A DNA stretch of 64,000 nt, taken from contig NZ_NJAJ01000006.1 in NCBI RefSeq assembly GCF_002632825.1, forward strand, positions 62,001-126,000. Direction: 5' to 3'. The notes under the pieces are model-generated. The model saw nothing but the letters and a program-made list of their open reading frames with translations. It ran no database searches and was not told the origin of the DNA. Positions 9,629 through 19,200 of the stretch are shown one piece after another; the stretch's first letter is position 1, and every line of letters starts with the position of its first letter. Made by a program: the position numbers and the translations under genes. Origin of the DNA: Xenorhabdus stockiae. Lineage in GTDB: Bacteria; Pseudomonadota; Gammaproteobacteria; Enterobacterales; Enterobacteriaceae.

Positions 9629-10558
9629 TTAACTGGCGCTATTTTGACTCACGGAAACATCGTCAGTTGTGTGCTCAGTATGTTCTTCATCGTTTGAGAT
9701 AGTCTGTGCCAGCAGGCCACCCATCAGGGTTTGTGAGCCACTGTATAAGTTATTAGCAAACTGAATCTGATTAGGGGCAAACAGGTTGATGACGGTTGAA
9801 CCCAGTTTGAAACGGCCCATTTCTTCTCCTTTCTTGAGAGAAACAGCCCCTTCTTCACCTTCTGCCGGATAGACCCAGCGTTTGATAATACCTTCGCGTG
9901 GCGGGGTGACACAGCCACTCCAGACAGTCTCTATACTACCCACAATTGTGGCACCAACCAGAATTTGTACCATTGGGCCAAAAGCGGTATCAAACATACA
10001 GATAACACGTTCATTACGTGCAAACAAATTTGGTACATTCGCGGCAGTCAGCGGGTTGACTGAAAACAGATCGCCGGGAACATAAATCATCTCTTTCAAT
10101 ACGCCGTCACATGGCATATGAACACGGTGATAATCTTTCGGTGATAAGTAAATCGTCACAAACTGGCCATTACGGAATTGTTCAGCAAGTTGGTGCTGGC
10201 CGGCCAACAGCGCTTCTACCGTATAGTAGTGGCCTTTAGCCTGAATAATTTGCTCTTCCCGGATGGCACCCAGTTGGCTGATGGCTCCATCTGCGGGCAG
10301 TGCCAACAGGTGAGCTTCATTGACGACGGGACGAATGTCCTCTTTTAATGGTCGGACAAAGAATTCGTTAAAGGTTGAATAAGCCTGAAAAGATGGATTT
10401 TGGGCTTCATTCATATCAACTTTATAAACTTTGGCAAAAGCTTTAATGACAAGCTGTGTCAACCAGCCTGCTTTTTTATTGGCGAACCAGCCTGCTAAGT
10501 GAGTAATACATTGCTTTGGCAGTAAATATTGTAGTCTGATTTTAATATTATCCAGCAC
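9629..10558 (-). CDS. psd: Phosphatidylserine decarboxylase proenzyme
   Basis: Converts phosphatidylserine to phosphatidylethanolamine at the inner membrane. The LGST cleavage site, where self-cleavage makes the pyruvoyl group, is present. The frame is open from a TTG at 10588, but I choose the GTG at 10558: it has AAGAGG about seven bases upstream, gives an N-terminus aligned with the E. coli protein, and numbers the cleaved serine 254, as in E. coli. The resulting length is about 309 residues. HVHMP-type metal/active-site segment [10 protein letters not shown] is intact. It is the first gene of a psd-mscM pair. Confidence 0.95.
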   Translation of the reverse strand: MLDNIKIRLQYLLPKQCITHLAGWFANKKAGWLTQLVIKAFAKVYKVDMNEAQNPSFQAYSTFNEFFVRPLKEDIRPVVNEAHLLALPADGAISQLGAIREEQIIQAKGHYYTVEALLAGQHQLAEQFRNGQFVTIYLSPKDYHRVHMPCDGVLKEMIYVPGDLFSVNPLTAANVPNLFARNERVICMFDTAFGPMVQILVGATIVGSIETVWSGCVTPPREGIIKRWVYPAEGEEGAVSLKKGEEMGRFKLGSTVINLFAPNQIQFANNLYSGSQTLMGGLLAQTISNDEEHTEHTTDDVSVSQNSAS

Positions 10559-10673
10559 GTCAACCTCTTGAAGTGTTTTATAGGCCAATGTCTTATAGGA
10601 AAATTGGGCAAAAGTCCGCTATTCTACCTGCCCTTATCTTGAATGTCAGGGCAACGCATTGCTTATTATTGCC

Positions 10674-11744
10674 CTATTTTTGACCTTCAGTGAAATTTTT
10701 GCGTGGTTTAACCTGAGCCATGCTTTCCAGGATCCGGTGGTAGTTTTCAAAGCGTTCTTCTGCAATAGCGCCTTGCTCCAGTGCATCGCGTAAAGCACAG
10801 CCGGGATCATCAAGATGTTTGCAATCGCGGAATTTACAGTTGCCAAGGTAATCACGAAATTCAATAAACCCTTGAACCACCTGTTCTGGTGTCAAATGCC
10901 ATAAGCCGAATTCCCGGACGCCGGGAGAATCAATGACATCTCCTCCCTGTGGAAAATGGTAGAGGCGTGCTGTTGTTGTCGTATGCTGACCAAGGCCGGA
11001 GTTATCTGAGACCTCATTAACCAAAATGGCTTCTTCATTGTCCGGGAGCAGGGTGTTCAGCAGGCTGGATTTCCCGACCCCTGATTGACCTGCGAATATA
11101 CTGATTTTATCAGCCAGTAATTGGATCAGTTCAGGAATGCTTTCTCCGGTATGGCTGGAAACTTCCAGTACCCGATATCCGATGTGACGGTAAATATCCA
11201 TGACACCGTTAACCCACTCGCGGCTTTCGTCGTCCAGAAGGTCGATTTTATTAAGCACTATCAAGGGTTCAATATTGAGTGTTTCACATGCGACCAGATA
11301 GCGATCGATAATATTCAGTGAAAGTTCAGGCAGGATAGCGGAAACAATCACGATTTGGTTGATATTAGCGGCAATGGGTTTGATACCATCATAATAATCA
11401 GGACGGGTAAGCACGGAAGTTCGTTCATGAACGGCTTCGACGATCCCATTGACTTTAACATCTGACTGGAGCTGTAAGGCAGGACGCCATACGACACGAT
11501 CACCGGTAACCAGTGAACGAATTGTCCTGCGGATATTACAGCGTTGTATAGAGGCGTCAGCGGCCTCAATATCTGCATGTTGCCCGAATCGGCTGATAAC
11601 CAGCCCTTCTTGTGGCTCACCAAACTGGCTGTCGTCCAGTTCTGGTTTTTGGGCGTCATTCCTGCTGAGCGGCTGTTTTAGCCTGCGCTGGTGATTGGCC
11701 TGCACACGGCGTTGCTGCCCTTTGGAGAGTTTACTTTTAGCCAC
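10674..11744 (-). CDS. rsgA: Ribosome small-subunit biogenesis GTPase RsgA
   Basis: A circularly permuted GTPase that checks maturation of the 30S decoding centre. It has an N-terminal OB-fold (about residues 35-110), then NKID (G4), GQSGVGKSS (G1, P-loop), the TTTTAR switch and DSPGVREFG (G3), in the permuted order expected. A zinc-binding C-terminal motif follows ([14 protein letters not shown]). The start is GTG at 11744, giving 356 residues and an N-terminus [13 protein letters not shown] like that of E. coli. It lies divergent from orn and upstream of psd, as in E. coli. Confidence 0.96.
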   Translation of the reverse strand: MAKSKLSKGQQRRVQANHQRRLKQPLSRNDAQKPELDDSQFGEPQEGLVISRFGQHADIEAADASIQRCNIRRTIRSLVTGDRVVWRPALQLQSDVKVNGIVEAVHERTSVLTRPDYYDGIKPIAANINQIVIVSAILPELSLNIIDRYLVACETLNIEPLIVLNKIDLLDDESREWVNGVMDIYRHIGYRVLEVSSHTGESIPELIQLLADKISIFAGQSGVGKSSLLNTLLPDNEEAILVNEVSDNSGLGQHTTTTARLYHFPQGGDVIDSPGVREFGLWHLTPEQVVQGFIEFRDYLGNCKFRDCKHLDDPGCALRDALEQGAIAEERFENYHRILESMAQVKPRKNFTEGQK

Positions 11745-11854
11745 CGAACCTCACTTATTTCATCTATCTTGCTGGTTATCGCTGTGGGTGATCAAAAACG
11801 CTATGATACACCTCTGATACAGATTACCTGTTTTAAAGGAACCTAGGATATATC

Positions 11855-12400
11855 ATGTCAAAAAGTGAGAACAATCTTATCTGGATAGATTTAGAGATGA
11901 CGGGTCTGGATCCCGAGCGCGATCGCATAATTGAAATTGCAACTATCGTGACTGATTCAGAGCTGAATATTCTTGCAGAAGGACCGGTTATTGCGGTACA
12001 CCAGCCAGCTGAGCAGCTGGCCCTGATGGATGAGTGGAACGTCAGGACTCACACTGGCAGTGGTTTGGTGGAGCGCGTAAAACAGAGTTCGTTTAGTGAG
12101 GCTGAAGCTGAAAAAGCGACGATTGCGTTTCTGGAACAGTGGGTTCCGGCAGGAAAATCCCCTATCTGCGGTAACAGCATTGGTCAGGATCGTCGTTTCC
12201 TGTTCCGTTATATGCCTGAACTGGAAAAATATTTTCACTATCGCTATCTGGATGTCAGCACACTTAAGGAATTGGCTCGTCGTTGGAAGCCAGAAATGCT
12301 GGCTGGTTTAAGCAAGAAAAATACTCATCAGGCATTGGATGATATCCGGGAGTCAATTGCGGAACTGGTTTACTACCGCGAACATTTTATTCAGAAATAA
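11855..12400 (+). CDS. orn: Oligoribonuclease
   Basis: A 181-residue 3'-5' exoribonuclease of the DEDD family that degrades two- to five-base RNA fragments, including pGpG from c-di-GMP turnover. Catalytic acidic residues are visible in [16 protein letters not shown] (D, E) and in [10 protein letters not shown] near the C-terminus; the family length is matched. ATG at 11855 follows AAGGAA. In E. coli the tRNA-Gly cluster follows directly; here a toxin-antitoxin pair and the start of the dispersed tRNA region follow instead. Confidence 0.97.
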   Translation: MSKSENNLIWIDLEMTGLDPERDRIIEIATIVTDSELNILAEGPVIAVHQPAEQLALMDEWNVRTHTGSGLVERVKQSSFSEAEAEKATIAFLEQWVPAGKSPICGNSIGQDRRFLFRYMPELEKYFHYRYLDVSTLKELARRWKPEMLAGLSKKNTHQALDDIRESIAELVYYREHFIQK

Positions 12401-12426
12401 ATGGCGGTATTTTAGTGACATGAGTG

Positions 12427-12456
12427 GATTAAGTGGGTCTGAAACCCCACTTAATC
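12427..12456. terminator. Hairpin between orn and yafQ
   Basis: A perfect 11-base inverted repeat: GATTAAGTGGG at 12427-12437 and CCCACTTAATC at 12446-12456. It lies between the convergent orn and yafQ genes. No T-run follows on either strand, so it may act as an RNA-stabilising or factor-dependent end rather than a classical terminator. Confidence 0.5.
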
Positions 12457-12493
12457 AACATCAACGTTTATCGTTACTTGCGCTGCTAGCAAT

Positions 12494-12769
12494 TTAAAAT
12501 GGATCTGAGTGTGTTCCTGTCCGTTCAAATCGGAGAAGGTCACTGGTTATTTTGTAGATGAGGATCCAATCCGGTTCTATATGAGCGTCTCTATAGCCTT
12601 TATAGTTACCATGTAGCGGATGATCTTTGTATACAGTAGGTAATGGCAACTCATTGTTAATCAAGAATTTCATTAGCTCTTTCAGTTTTTCTATGTCTTT
12701 ATGTCTTTTCTGAGCTAATTTCACACCTTTTTGAAACTGAGTGGAATATTCAATAGCCCTTTGTTTCAT
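12494..12769 (-). CDS. yafQ: YafQ toxin (RelE-like mRNA interferase)
   Basis: A 91-residue toxin that cleaves mRNA on the ribosome. It is very close to E. coli YafQ over its full length: KLAQKRHKDIEKL, VYKDHPLHGNYKGYRDAH, EPDWILIYK and the C-terminal RFERTGTH segment are present. The histidines and aspartate of the YafQ active site, including the one in GTH, are retained, so the toxin looks functional. It starts six bases after the dinJ stop with no ribosome site of its own, which fits translation coupled to the antitoxin. Confidence 0.92.
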   Translation of the reverse strand: MKQRAIEYSTQFQKGVKLAQKRHKDIEKLKELMKFLINNELPLPTVYKDHPLHGNYKGYRDAHIEPDWILIYKITSDLLRFERTGTHSDPF

Positions 12770-12775
12770 GAGTGA

Positions 12776-13036
12776 TTAGATATCCAATTTATCAAAGATA
12801 TCATCAGCATCTTTTGCTTGGTGAACATCAATGCCTTTTTCACTATTGGCAATGGTCTTAGCTGTTAGCTCATTAGGAATACACATATCAAATGGTAAAG
12901 CTTTTTCTGTTGCGACTTTAGTGACTGTTATGCGAACTAGATCGGAAATGGTTAACCCCATGCTTGCTAGTACAGCTGCTGCTTCATTTTTCAGTTTTTC
13001 ATCTATGCGAGCGCGAACAAATGCATTTGCGGCCAT
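12776..13036 (-). CDS. dinJ: DinJ antitoxin (RelB/DinJ family)
   Basis: An 86-residue antitoxin with an N-terminal ribbon-helix-helix DNA-binding part (VRARIDEKLKNEAAAVLASMGLTISDLVRI) and a C-terminal tail that would wrap the YafQ toxin. The family neutralises YafQ and represses its own operon. ATG at 13036 follows a near-perfect AAGGAGG. It is first in the operon with yafQ; two inverted repeats upstream (13068-13130) are candidate operators. The pair sits between orn and the first tRNA-Gly gene. Confidence 0.92.
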   Translation of the reverse strand: MAANAFVRARIDEKLKNEAAAVLASMGLTISDLVRITVTKVATEKALPFDMCIPNELTAKTIANSEKGIDVHQAKDADDIFDKLDI

Positions 13037-13067
13037 ATTTAAACCTCCTTTGGTTGATAAGTGTACT

Positions 13068-13130
13068 GTAGCTCATTTGAGCTACGCGATTAAATATGGA
13101 TATGTGTCAATCAATGTAAGATATCCATAT
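13068..13130 (-). promoter_or_regulatory. Candidate dinJ-yafQ operator region
   Basis: Two perfect inverted repeats lie just upstream of dinJ. GTAGCTCA-TT-TGAGCTAC covers 13068-13085, a compact palindrome of the size bound by ribbon-helix-helix antitoxins. ATATGGATAT (13094-13103) is repeated inverted as ATATCCATAT (13121-13130). The first lies about 31 bases from the start codon and is the better operator candidate; the second could be a hairpin or another site. Confidence 0.6.
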
Positions 13131-13205
13131 CTGAATCACTAAACAGATTTCTCGTTCGATAACTGACCAGTTAAAAAGAAAGTCCGATTTTTTTCGTCTT
13201 GGTAC

Positions 13206-13233
13206 TTGCCAGCAGATGAATTATTTGTATAAT
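13206..13233 (+). promoter_or_regulatory. Promoter of tRNA-Gly copy 1
   Basis: TTGCCA (13206-13211), 16-base spacer, TATAAT (13228-13233), then a G+C-rich GCGCTCCCC stretch of the kind that makes stable-RNA promoters sensitive to ppGpp. The tRNA begins 52 bases after the -10 box. Confidence 0.8.
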
Positions 13234-13284
13234 GCGCTCCCCGTACCGATGAATAATTTCGAAAGTACAGCACACCAAAATTAA

Positions 13285-13360
<76 letters not shown>

Positions 13361-13452
13361 AATCTTTTTTCAGACTCAGCCCTAAATTTCTTACCACTCT
13401 CCAAATTCTGACAATACTCCTGATACACACTGCTTTTAAATAAATTTTTTGT

Positions 13453-14679
13453 TCAGGGCAATGTCATTGCTGTTCTGACACTACGCGGTGTAAGCGAAAG
13501 TAAAGCAAAAATAGCCAGAATTAAGCCAATCCAAAGTGGTGATATTAATCCATATCCGGCAGCAATACTTAATCCCCCGGCCCATGAGATAAAGGCAGAA
13601 CCACTATTAATGAAAGAGACATGGACGCTGTTAACCAAAGGGCCTGCATTTGTTACGCGCATAACCCGTGTAATCAGTGCCGGACTCATAGAGACACCTA
13701 CAATGCCAATAATTAGAAAAGCGAACACACTGATATAGTGGTTTTCCGGGAAAAGCGCGAATATCAGCAGCGATATGGTCAGTATACTAACCCCGATTGT
13801 CAGTACCGCAAAGGTGTGTCGATCAGTAAAACGACCGGTGATCGAAGTACCGATGACATTCGCAACGCCGTAAAAACCAAGAACAATAGGAATGATAGCG
13901 GGTAATAATCCTGTGATTTCAGTGAGGATAACGGAGATATAACTGAAAGCAGCGTAAGATGCGCCAATAATCAGAGCGCTTGACGCATAAGCTGCCCAGA
14001 GTTTCCCATTTCTGAATGAGGCAAGTTGCTCGCTGATACGGATATTGGCAGCATTGTGTGAAAGTGGCAGCATTGCCCATAAAATCAAGGTACAAATAAT
14101 GGTGAAAATAACGATTAGCCAAAAACTGAAACGCCAGCCAAGATATTGATCGATCATGATTGCGGCGGGAACACCCAGAACATTTGCCAGCATCATACCT
14201 GTGAATACAATCGATGAGGCTCTTCCTCTTATTTCTGTTTTAACAACTTCACCACAGATTGCCAAAGCGATGCCGATGCAGGCAGATCCTGCAAAACCGG
14301 TAATAACACGGGCGATAGCCATAACATAATAACTTCCGGCACTTGCGGCTATGATCCCTCCAATACTATACAGCGTTAATATCCAAAGCAGCGCTTGCTT
14401 GTTGGGAATTCGAAGTACACCAAATACTGTTGTCAATATCGGTCCGCCGATGAGCATTCCTACTCCGTAGAGTGAAAGCAGGTAGCCGATATCAGTGACT
14501 GTCACGGCAAATGCATCCATTAACGATGGCATCATGCCAACAACCATAAATGCGGAAGTATTCAGAATGAATATCGTCAATCCGAGCAAATAGATGGAGA
14601 GAGGTATATCACGATGTTTTTTATCTGATATTTCTGGCGGGGCTTCTGTATTTATTTTCTCTGATGCCATGTTATTCAC
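13453..14679 (-). CDS. MFS exporter (AraJ/YdhP-like)
   Basis: A twelve-helix drug:H+ antiporter-like member of the major facilitator superfamily, about 408 residues. The frame is open to 14766, but the best start is GTG at 14679 (then NNMASEK), which has GAGGA eight bases upstream; an ATG three codons later is the alternative. Family hallmarks include LLSLYGVGMLIGGPILT in TM2, the ITGRFTDRHT loop in the second half and ARVITGFAGSACIGIA in TM4. It resembles arabinose/chloramphenicol/purine efflux proteins, but the substrate is unknown. It is inserted between tRNA-Gly copies 1 and 2, convergent with copy 1. Confidence 0.8.
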   Translation of the reverse strand: MNNMASEKINTEAPPEISDKKHRDIPLSIYLLGLTIFILNTSAFMVVGMMPSLMDAFAVTVTDIGYLLSLYGVGMLIGGPILTTVFGVLRIPNKQALLWILTLYSIGGIIAASAGSYYVMAIARVITGFAGSACIGIALAICGEVVKTEIRGRASSIVFTGMMLANVLGVPAAIMIDQYLGWRFSFWLIVIFTIICTLILWAMLPLSHNAANIRISEQLASFRNGKLWAAYASSALIIGASYAAFSYISVILTEITGLLPAIIPIVLGFYGVANVIGTSITGRFTDRHTFAVLTIGVSILTISLLIFALFPENHYISVFAFLIIGIVGVSMSPALITRVMRVTNAGPLVNSVHVSFINSGSAFISWAGGLSIAAGYGLISPLWIGLILAIFALLSLTPRSVRTAMTLP

Positions 14680-15078
14680 GGTGGGTTTCCTCAATGTAGC
14701 TGTACTTTGCTTTTTCGGTATGAAAGCTTGTCTTTGATAAAGAGCAGTGTGGGATACAAATACCAATCATTCAATTTAATAATTGAATATTAGACTAATG
14801 TGATGTCAAATTTTAGTCAAGAGGCTACACAATTCATGTCTTTTTGCTTTGTATTAAAGAGAAAATGAGCAGATGCTGTGTGCTGATTAAGGAATTAGTG
14901 GTGTTTAGTGTGTCTTTTAGCATGTATTTTGAGCACTTGATGTTTTATGGCATGTAAAATACTTGCCATCTTTATTAAAGAAGTTCATAATGGCGCCCAT
15001 CTTGATGCCGTTAAAGATAAAACATTAACCTAATCAATGGGTTGAATGATTTTATATTTAAAATAGCGCATTAGCTAT
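14680..15078. other. Region between MFS exporter and tRNA-Gly copy 2
   Basis: Non-coding. It holds the divergent promoter of the MFS gene (not precisely assigned) and the tRNA promoter at 14963-14991. An 87-base leader separates that -10 box from the tRNA. Confidence 0.5.
14963..14991 (+). promoter_or_regulatory. Promoter of tRNA-Gly copy 2
   Basis: TTGCCA (14963-14968), 17-base spacer, CATAAT (14986-14991), then GGCGCCC. The hexamers and the bases around them (CTTGCCATCTTTAT, GTTCATAAT) are shared with the promoter of copy 3, suggesting common descent. Confidence 0.8.
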
Positions 15079-15154
<76 letters not shown>

Positions 15155-15194
15155 AATTCAGGACGGTAGATTTTAATAATCTGCAAGTCATAGA

Positions 15195-15221
15195 AAAAAG
15201 CGCCGAAAGGCGCTTTTTTTG
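15195..15221 (+). terminator. Terminator after tRNA-Gly copy 2
   Basis: AAAAAGCGCC, GAAA tetraloop, GGCGCTTTTTTT: a compact G+C-rich hairpin followed by a run of seven T. Confidence 0.92.
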
Positions 15222-15300
15222 TTTACACAACCCCACTCTTGTGAACTGTGGCGTATCTGTTTTATTCTACAAAATCCTGATTACTTACCGACCTCAGCTC

Positions 15301-15573
15301 TTGTGATTATCCTGTTTATTCCTGAATATTCTGACAAACAGCTTTTGATTGATTTATTTGATAACGGGTGGTCAAATAGCGCGACGGATATAAATATTTT
15401 TCAAATATATGCTGCTCCTTTCGATACTATTAGGTACATTACAATCAGTTATATCTAAAAGTATCATTCATATAGTTAAACTTTCTAATTTAAAGCAAAG
15501 TGATTACCTATCTAATTTATATCGATTTTTAGAAAATAGATTTGATTGGTATCAGGGAATAAATAAGGAATAA
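15301..15573 (+). pseudogene. Possible broken small gene before the 207-residue ORF
   Basis: Two overlapping frames look like halves of one AT-rich gene. The first reads LFIPEYSDKQLLIDLFDNGW and continues to a TAA at about 15456; the second opens at ATG 15409 and runs 54 codons to TAA at 15571-15573 (SNLYRFLENRFDWYQGINKE at its end), two bases before the start of the next ORF. A frameshift near 15420-15430 would join them. Alternatively the 54-codon frame is a short intact gene. No family is recognised and no ribosome site is seen for either frame. Confidence 0.35.
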
Positions 15574-15575
15574 TT

Positions 15576-16199
15576 ATGAATGAAATTAATAAAAGTGACA
15601 GTTATGAATTCGATAATTATATTTTTAAATTAAAGTCTAATCCCACTGAAGATAATTTAATCATAGAAGAAAAGAAAAATAAGGAAATTATCTTCTCAGG
15701 TTCTTTTAATGAAATAGATGATGTTTTGTTACTTGGGAAAAAAATACACATTAAATTAATTGATAAAAATAAACCCATTGTCATTAAATTTTCTGTTTTT
15801 TCTAATAAACTGGAAGTATTTAAAGCATATCAAAAGCTAGAGCGCAGTTTTTATGAGATTAAATTAAGAAAAAAACTTAATGATTCATATGGGAAATACA
15901 AGGAAGAAGCAGAGGAAGTGTATAAAAAATACATTAAAGTATGTGGTAGGTTTAAGAAAAGCATGCGAGAAGCCGGGAGTATATATGTCAAGCTGAAAAA
16001 GGAAAATGAAGAATTAACTAGCAAACTGAATTCGCTGTTAGACCAGCAAAAGGATGAAAATATTAGCCATAAATCTACTAAAAAAAGTATAAAAACATCA
16101 ACAGGTAAGAGTTTTAATGGCGTACATTATAGCGATAATTTATTAGAAGATGTTTCAGGGCAAGGTTGTGAAAATTATATTAACAAATTCGGGACTTGA
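15576..16199 (+). CDS. Unknown AT-rich gene, Lys/Glu-rich coiled-coil protein
   Basis: I do not recognise this 207-residue protein. The first ~85 residues look like a small beta-rich domain (alternating hydrophobic strands such as IIFSGSFNEIDDVLLLGKKI). Residues about 85-160 are strongly helical with many Lys and Glu and heptad-like spacing (YKKYIKVCGRFKKSM, LKKENEELTSKLNSLL), so a coiled coil is likely; the tail is polar. No signal peptide or membrane segment is seen. AAGGA lies seven bases before ATG. Base composition is far more AT-rich than the neighbours, suggesting recent transfer. It sits alone between tRNA-Gly copy 2 and the oxidoreductase gene. Confidence 0.7.
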   Translation: MNEINKSDSYEFDNYIFKLKSNPTEDNLIIEEKKNKEIIFSGSFNEIDDVLLLGKKIHIKLIDKNKPIVIKFSVFSNKLEVFKAYQKLERSFYEIKLRKKLNDSYGKYKEEAEEVYKKYIKVCGRFKKSMREAGSIYVKLKKENEELTSKLNSLLDQQKDENISHKSTKKSIKTSTGKSFNGVHYSDNLLEDVSGQGCENYINKFGT

Positions 16200-16228
16200 T
16201 ATAATCCATTCCCTGAAAATAATAAAAT

Positions 16229-16262
16229 AGATGGATATCACCGTAGCCAGTGATATCCATCT
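16229..16262. terminator. Bidirectional terminator
   Basis: AGATGGATATCAC (16229-16241) and GTGATATCCATCT (16250-16262) form a perfect 13-base stem with an 8-base loop between the convergent 207-residue ORF and the oxidoreductase gene. T-rich sequence follows on both strands. Confidence 0.8.
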
Positions 16263-16278
16263 GTTTTGAATATGTATT

Positions 16279-19200
16279 TCAATAAATGCTTTCAGTAAGT
16301 TCTTTTAACAATATTTTTCTGCGTTCCTGCATGTTTTTTATCGTTTTTTGCTTCACATGCCCAAAACCACGGATTTGATCAGGTAAAACAGCGAGCTTCT
16401 GACAGATCTCCATGTTATTGCTATTTAATTTTTCTATGAGTAGATCAATTAATTGTTCGTATTCGGATAATAAATTCCTTTCTTGTTTTCGCTCTTCCTG
16501 ATAGCCAAAGATATCAAAAATAGTACCGCGTAATGGTTTACAGGCAGCGAGAAAACGAAAAACAGGAATTATCCATGAGCCATACTCCCGCTTTCCTCTT
16601 TCACCGGTTCTGGGATCTTTACGATTAAAAAACGGTGCACTGAGGTGAAAGCGGATTTTATCCGTCTTATCAAACTGTGAACGGAGTTTATCCAAAAATC
16701 CGGTTTTGACGTAAAGGCGGGCAACTTCATACTCGTCTTTATAGGCCATTAGTTTGAATAAGTTTTCTGCGATAGATTTCGCCAGTCCTTCGGCATCAAT
16801 TTGCTGTGTAATTTGTTGGACTTGAGCAATACGGCTGAGATAACGGAGTGCATATTTTTCATTCTGATACTCAACCAGAAGCTGGTATCGGTGTAAAATC
16901 AGGTCATCCAGTGTCCTGATGGTTTGTTTCGGTTCAACATGTAGAGAATTATTCAGGATATCTGGTTGTACAGCCGCAATTCTACCGATATGTAAAGCGC
17001 GTCGTGCATTCTCTATGACATGATTTGTTATGCCACTTTTCTGTATGGCTTGCTCGATAGAACGTAGACTGATTGGAATTTTACCAAGCTGCCAAGTGTA
17101 GCCGATTAAAACGATATTAGTTTGATTTCTGTCCCCAACCAACTCGGCTGCAATCTGCTCGGCATCAATGGATTGCAATGTCCGGCAATGCTGGCGGAGG
17201 GTGTCCTGCATTCTGGTTTGATCTAAACTGAGTGTCGGGTCTCTCAGCATGGCGCCGATTTGCGTCTCATGGGTATTCAGTACACAACTGGTTTTTGATT
17301 TTGACATTACTTCCAGTGAGTTTTGCCCTGTGACAGTGACTAAATCAGCCGCAATAGCAAGATCTGCACGCCCCCGATCAATTCTGACCTGATGCAATTG
17401 TTCAGCATTCTGACTCAATCGAATATGAGTCATTGCTTCACCTCCTTTTTGAGCGAAGCCTGTAAAATCAAGCAGATTAACAGCATATTTTTCTATTTCG
17501 GCAGCAAGGCCAAGCATATGACCAGTAGTAATGATGCCGTTTCCTCCGACCCCCGCTAATAAAATTTCAAAGGGAGTATCTGCCATTTTTATCGTTGGTT
17601 CAGGCAGTTTAATCAGCAGGTTGTCAATTTCTTCCTGTGACATTATTGTGCTGGGATCCTGAACTGGATTGGCGTTTTCGATAGTAATAAAACTGGGGCA
17701 GAAACCTTTCAGACAGGATAGATCTGAATTACAGACATGGTGATCTATCGCACGTTTAGTTCCCAGAGGTGTTTCAATCGGAACAACAGCAAGACAATTG
17801 GATTGAATTTGGCAATCACCACAGCCTTCACAAACGGCTTCATTAATCACTGCTCGCCTTTTTGCCTGTGGGATTAACCCTCTTTTTCTTTTACGACGTA
17901 ATTCTGTTGCACACATCTGCTCATAGATGATGACTGTTACGCCTTTGATATCCCGTAGGCGTTTCTGTACATCTTCGAGATAATCCGACTGATAAATTTT
18001 GACATCGGCAGGGAGGCTATTCTGGCCTTTATATTTATCCGGGTCATCGGTAACGACTACAACTTCTTTCGCCCCTTCAGTCAGTATTAAAGAGGCAATT
18101 TGCTGGATCGTTATACTGCCATCAAGTGCCTGTCCGCCTGTCATTGCAACAGCGTCATTAAATAACAGTTTATAGGTGATGTTGCTATCAGCAGCGATGG
18201 ACTGACGAATGGCTAAATGCCCCGAATGGAAGTAAGTTCCGTCTCCCAGATTTTGAAATACATGGGAGCGATTGATAAAGGCGGAATGGCCTATCCAGTC
18301 AACTCCTTCTGATCCCATCGCTGTCAGGCCATAGCCAGTACTACGATCCATCCATGCTGCCATTACATGACATCCGATACCGATTTGTGCCTGACTGCCT
18401 TCAGGCAGACGGGTTGAAGTGCTGTGGGGGCAGCCAGCGCAGAAATAAGGTGTCCGTTTGGGAAGCGTGATATCGTGTAATGTCGTTTGGACTGTCCATT
18501 CCAGAGGAACAGAAAGAAATAAGTCGAATTTTTTTAGCCAATCTGCCAAAAGAGGGGCAAGCAGGGAAGGGCGTAACTCCATATCCGTAGAGACTAGTTT
18601 GTTGCCGAGATGATCGTGTTTTCCAATCAGATTAATTTGTCGTGGTAAATTAATGAGATGCTGCGCGAGATGCAGTTCAACAACAGAGTTTTTTTCTTCA
18701 ATGACAAAAATATCAGCAACCTGCGATGCCATCTCACTGAGAAGTGGTGATAAAGGATAAACCAGTCGAACATGGAGAAGAGCAACGCCGTTTTTTGCCA
18801 GCTCAGCAGGTGTCAGGCCTCCGATGCGTAGCGATTCCAGAACATCATGATGAGCTTTACCAACGGTAACTAATAAGGCTCGCGGATGTTGGCATGGTGC
18901 GATGAGCTGGTCTATCGGATTGAGTCTGGCGAAGTCCTGAACAGCTTTCAGTTTATAGACCAGCCGTTGTTCTATCAAAGGGCCGGGAAGGTCCGGCCAG
19001 CGCCAGTGTAACCCATTTGGCCCGGGATCTATTTCCGGTATCTTATACTCAGGAAGAGTTTTCTCTCCCCTGATAGCACAGCTTTCCACGACTTCACTGA
19101 TTGCTTTGAATCCAATCCATGTCCCGCTGACACGGGAGGCTGCCCAGCCCCATAATCCCACATCATGGTAGTCAGACACTGAAGCGGGATGTAAGACCGG

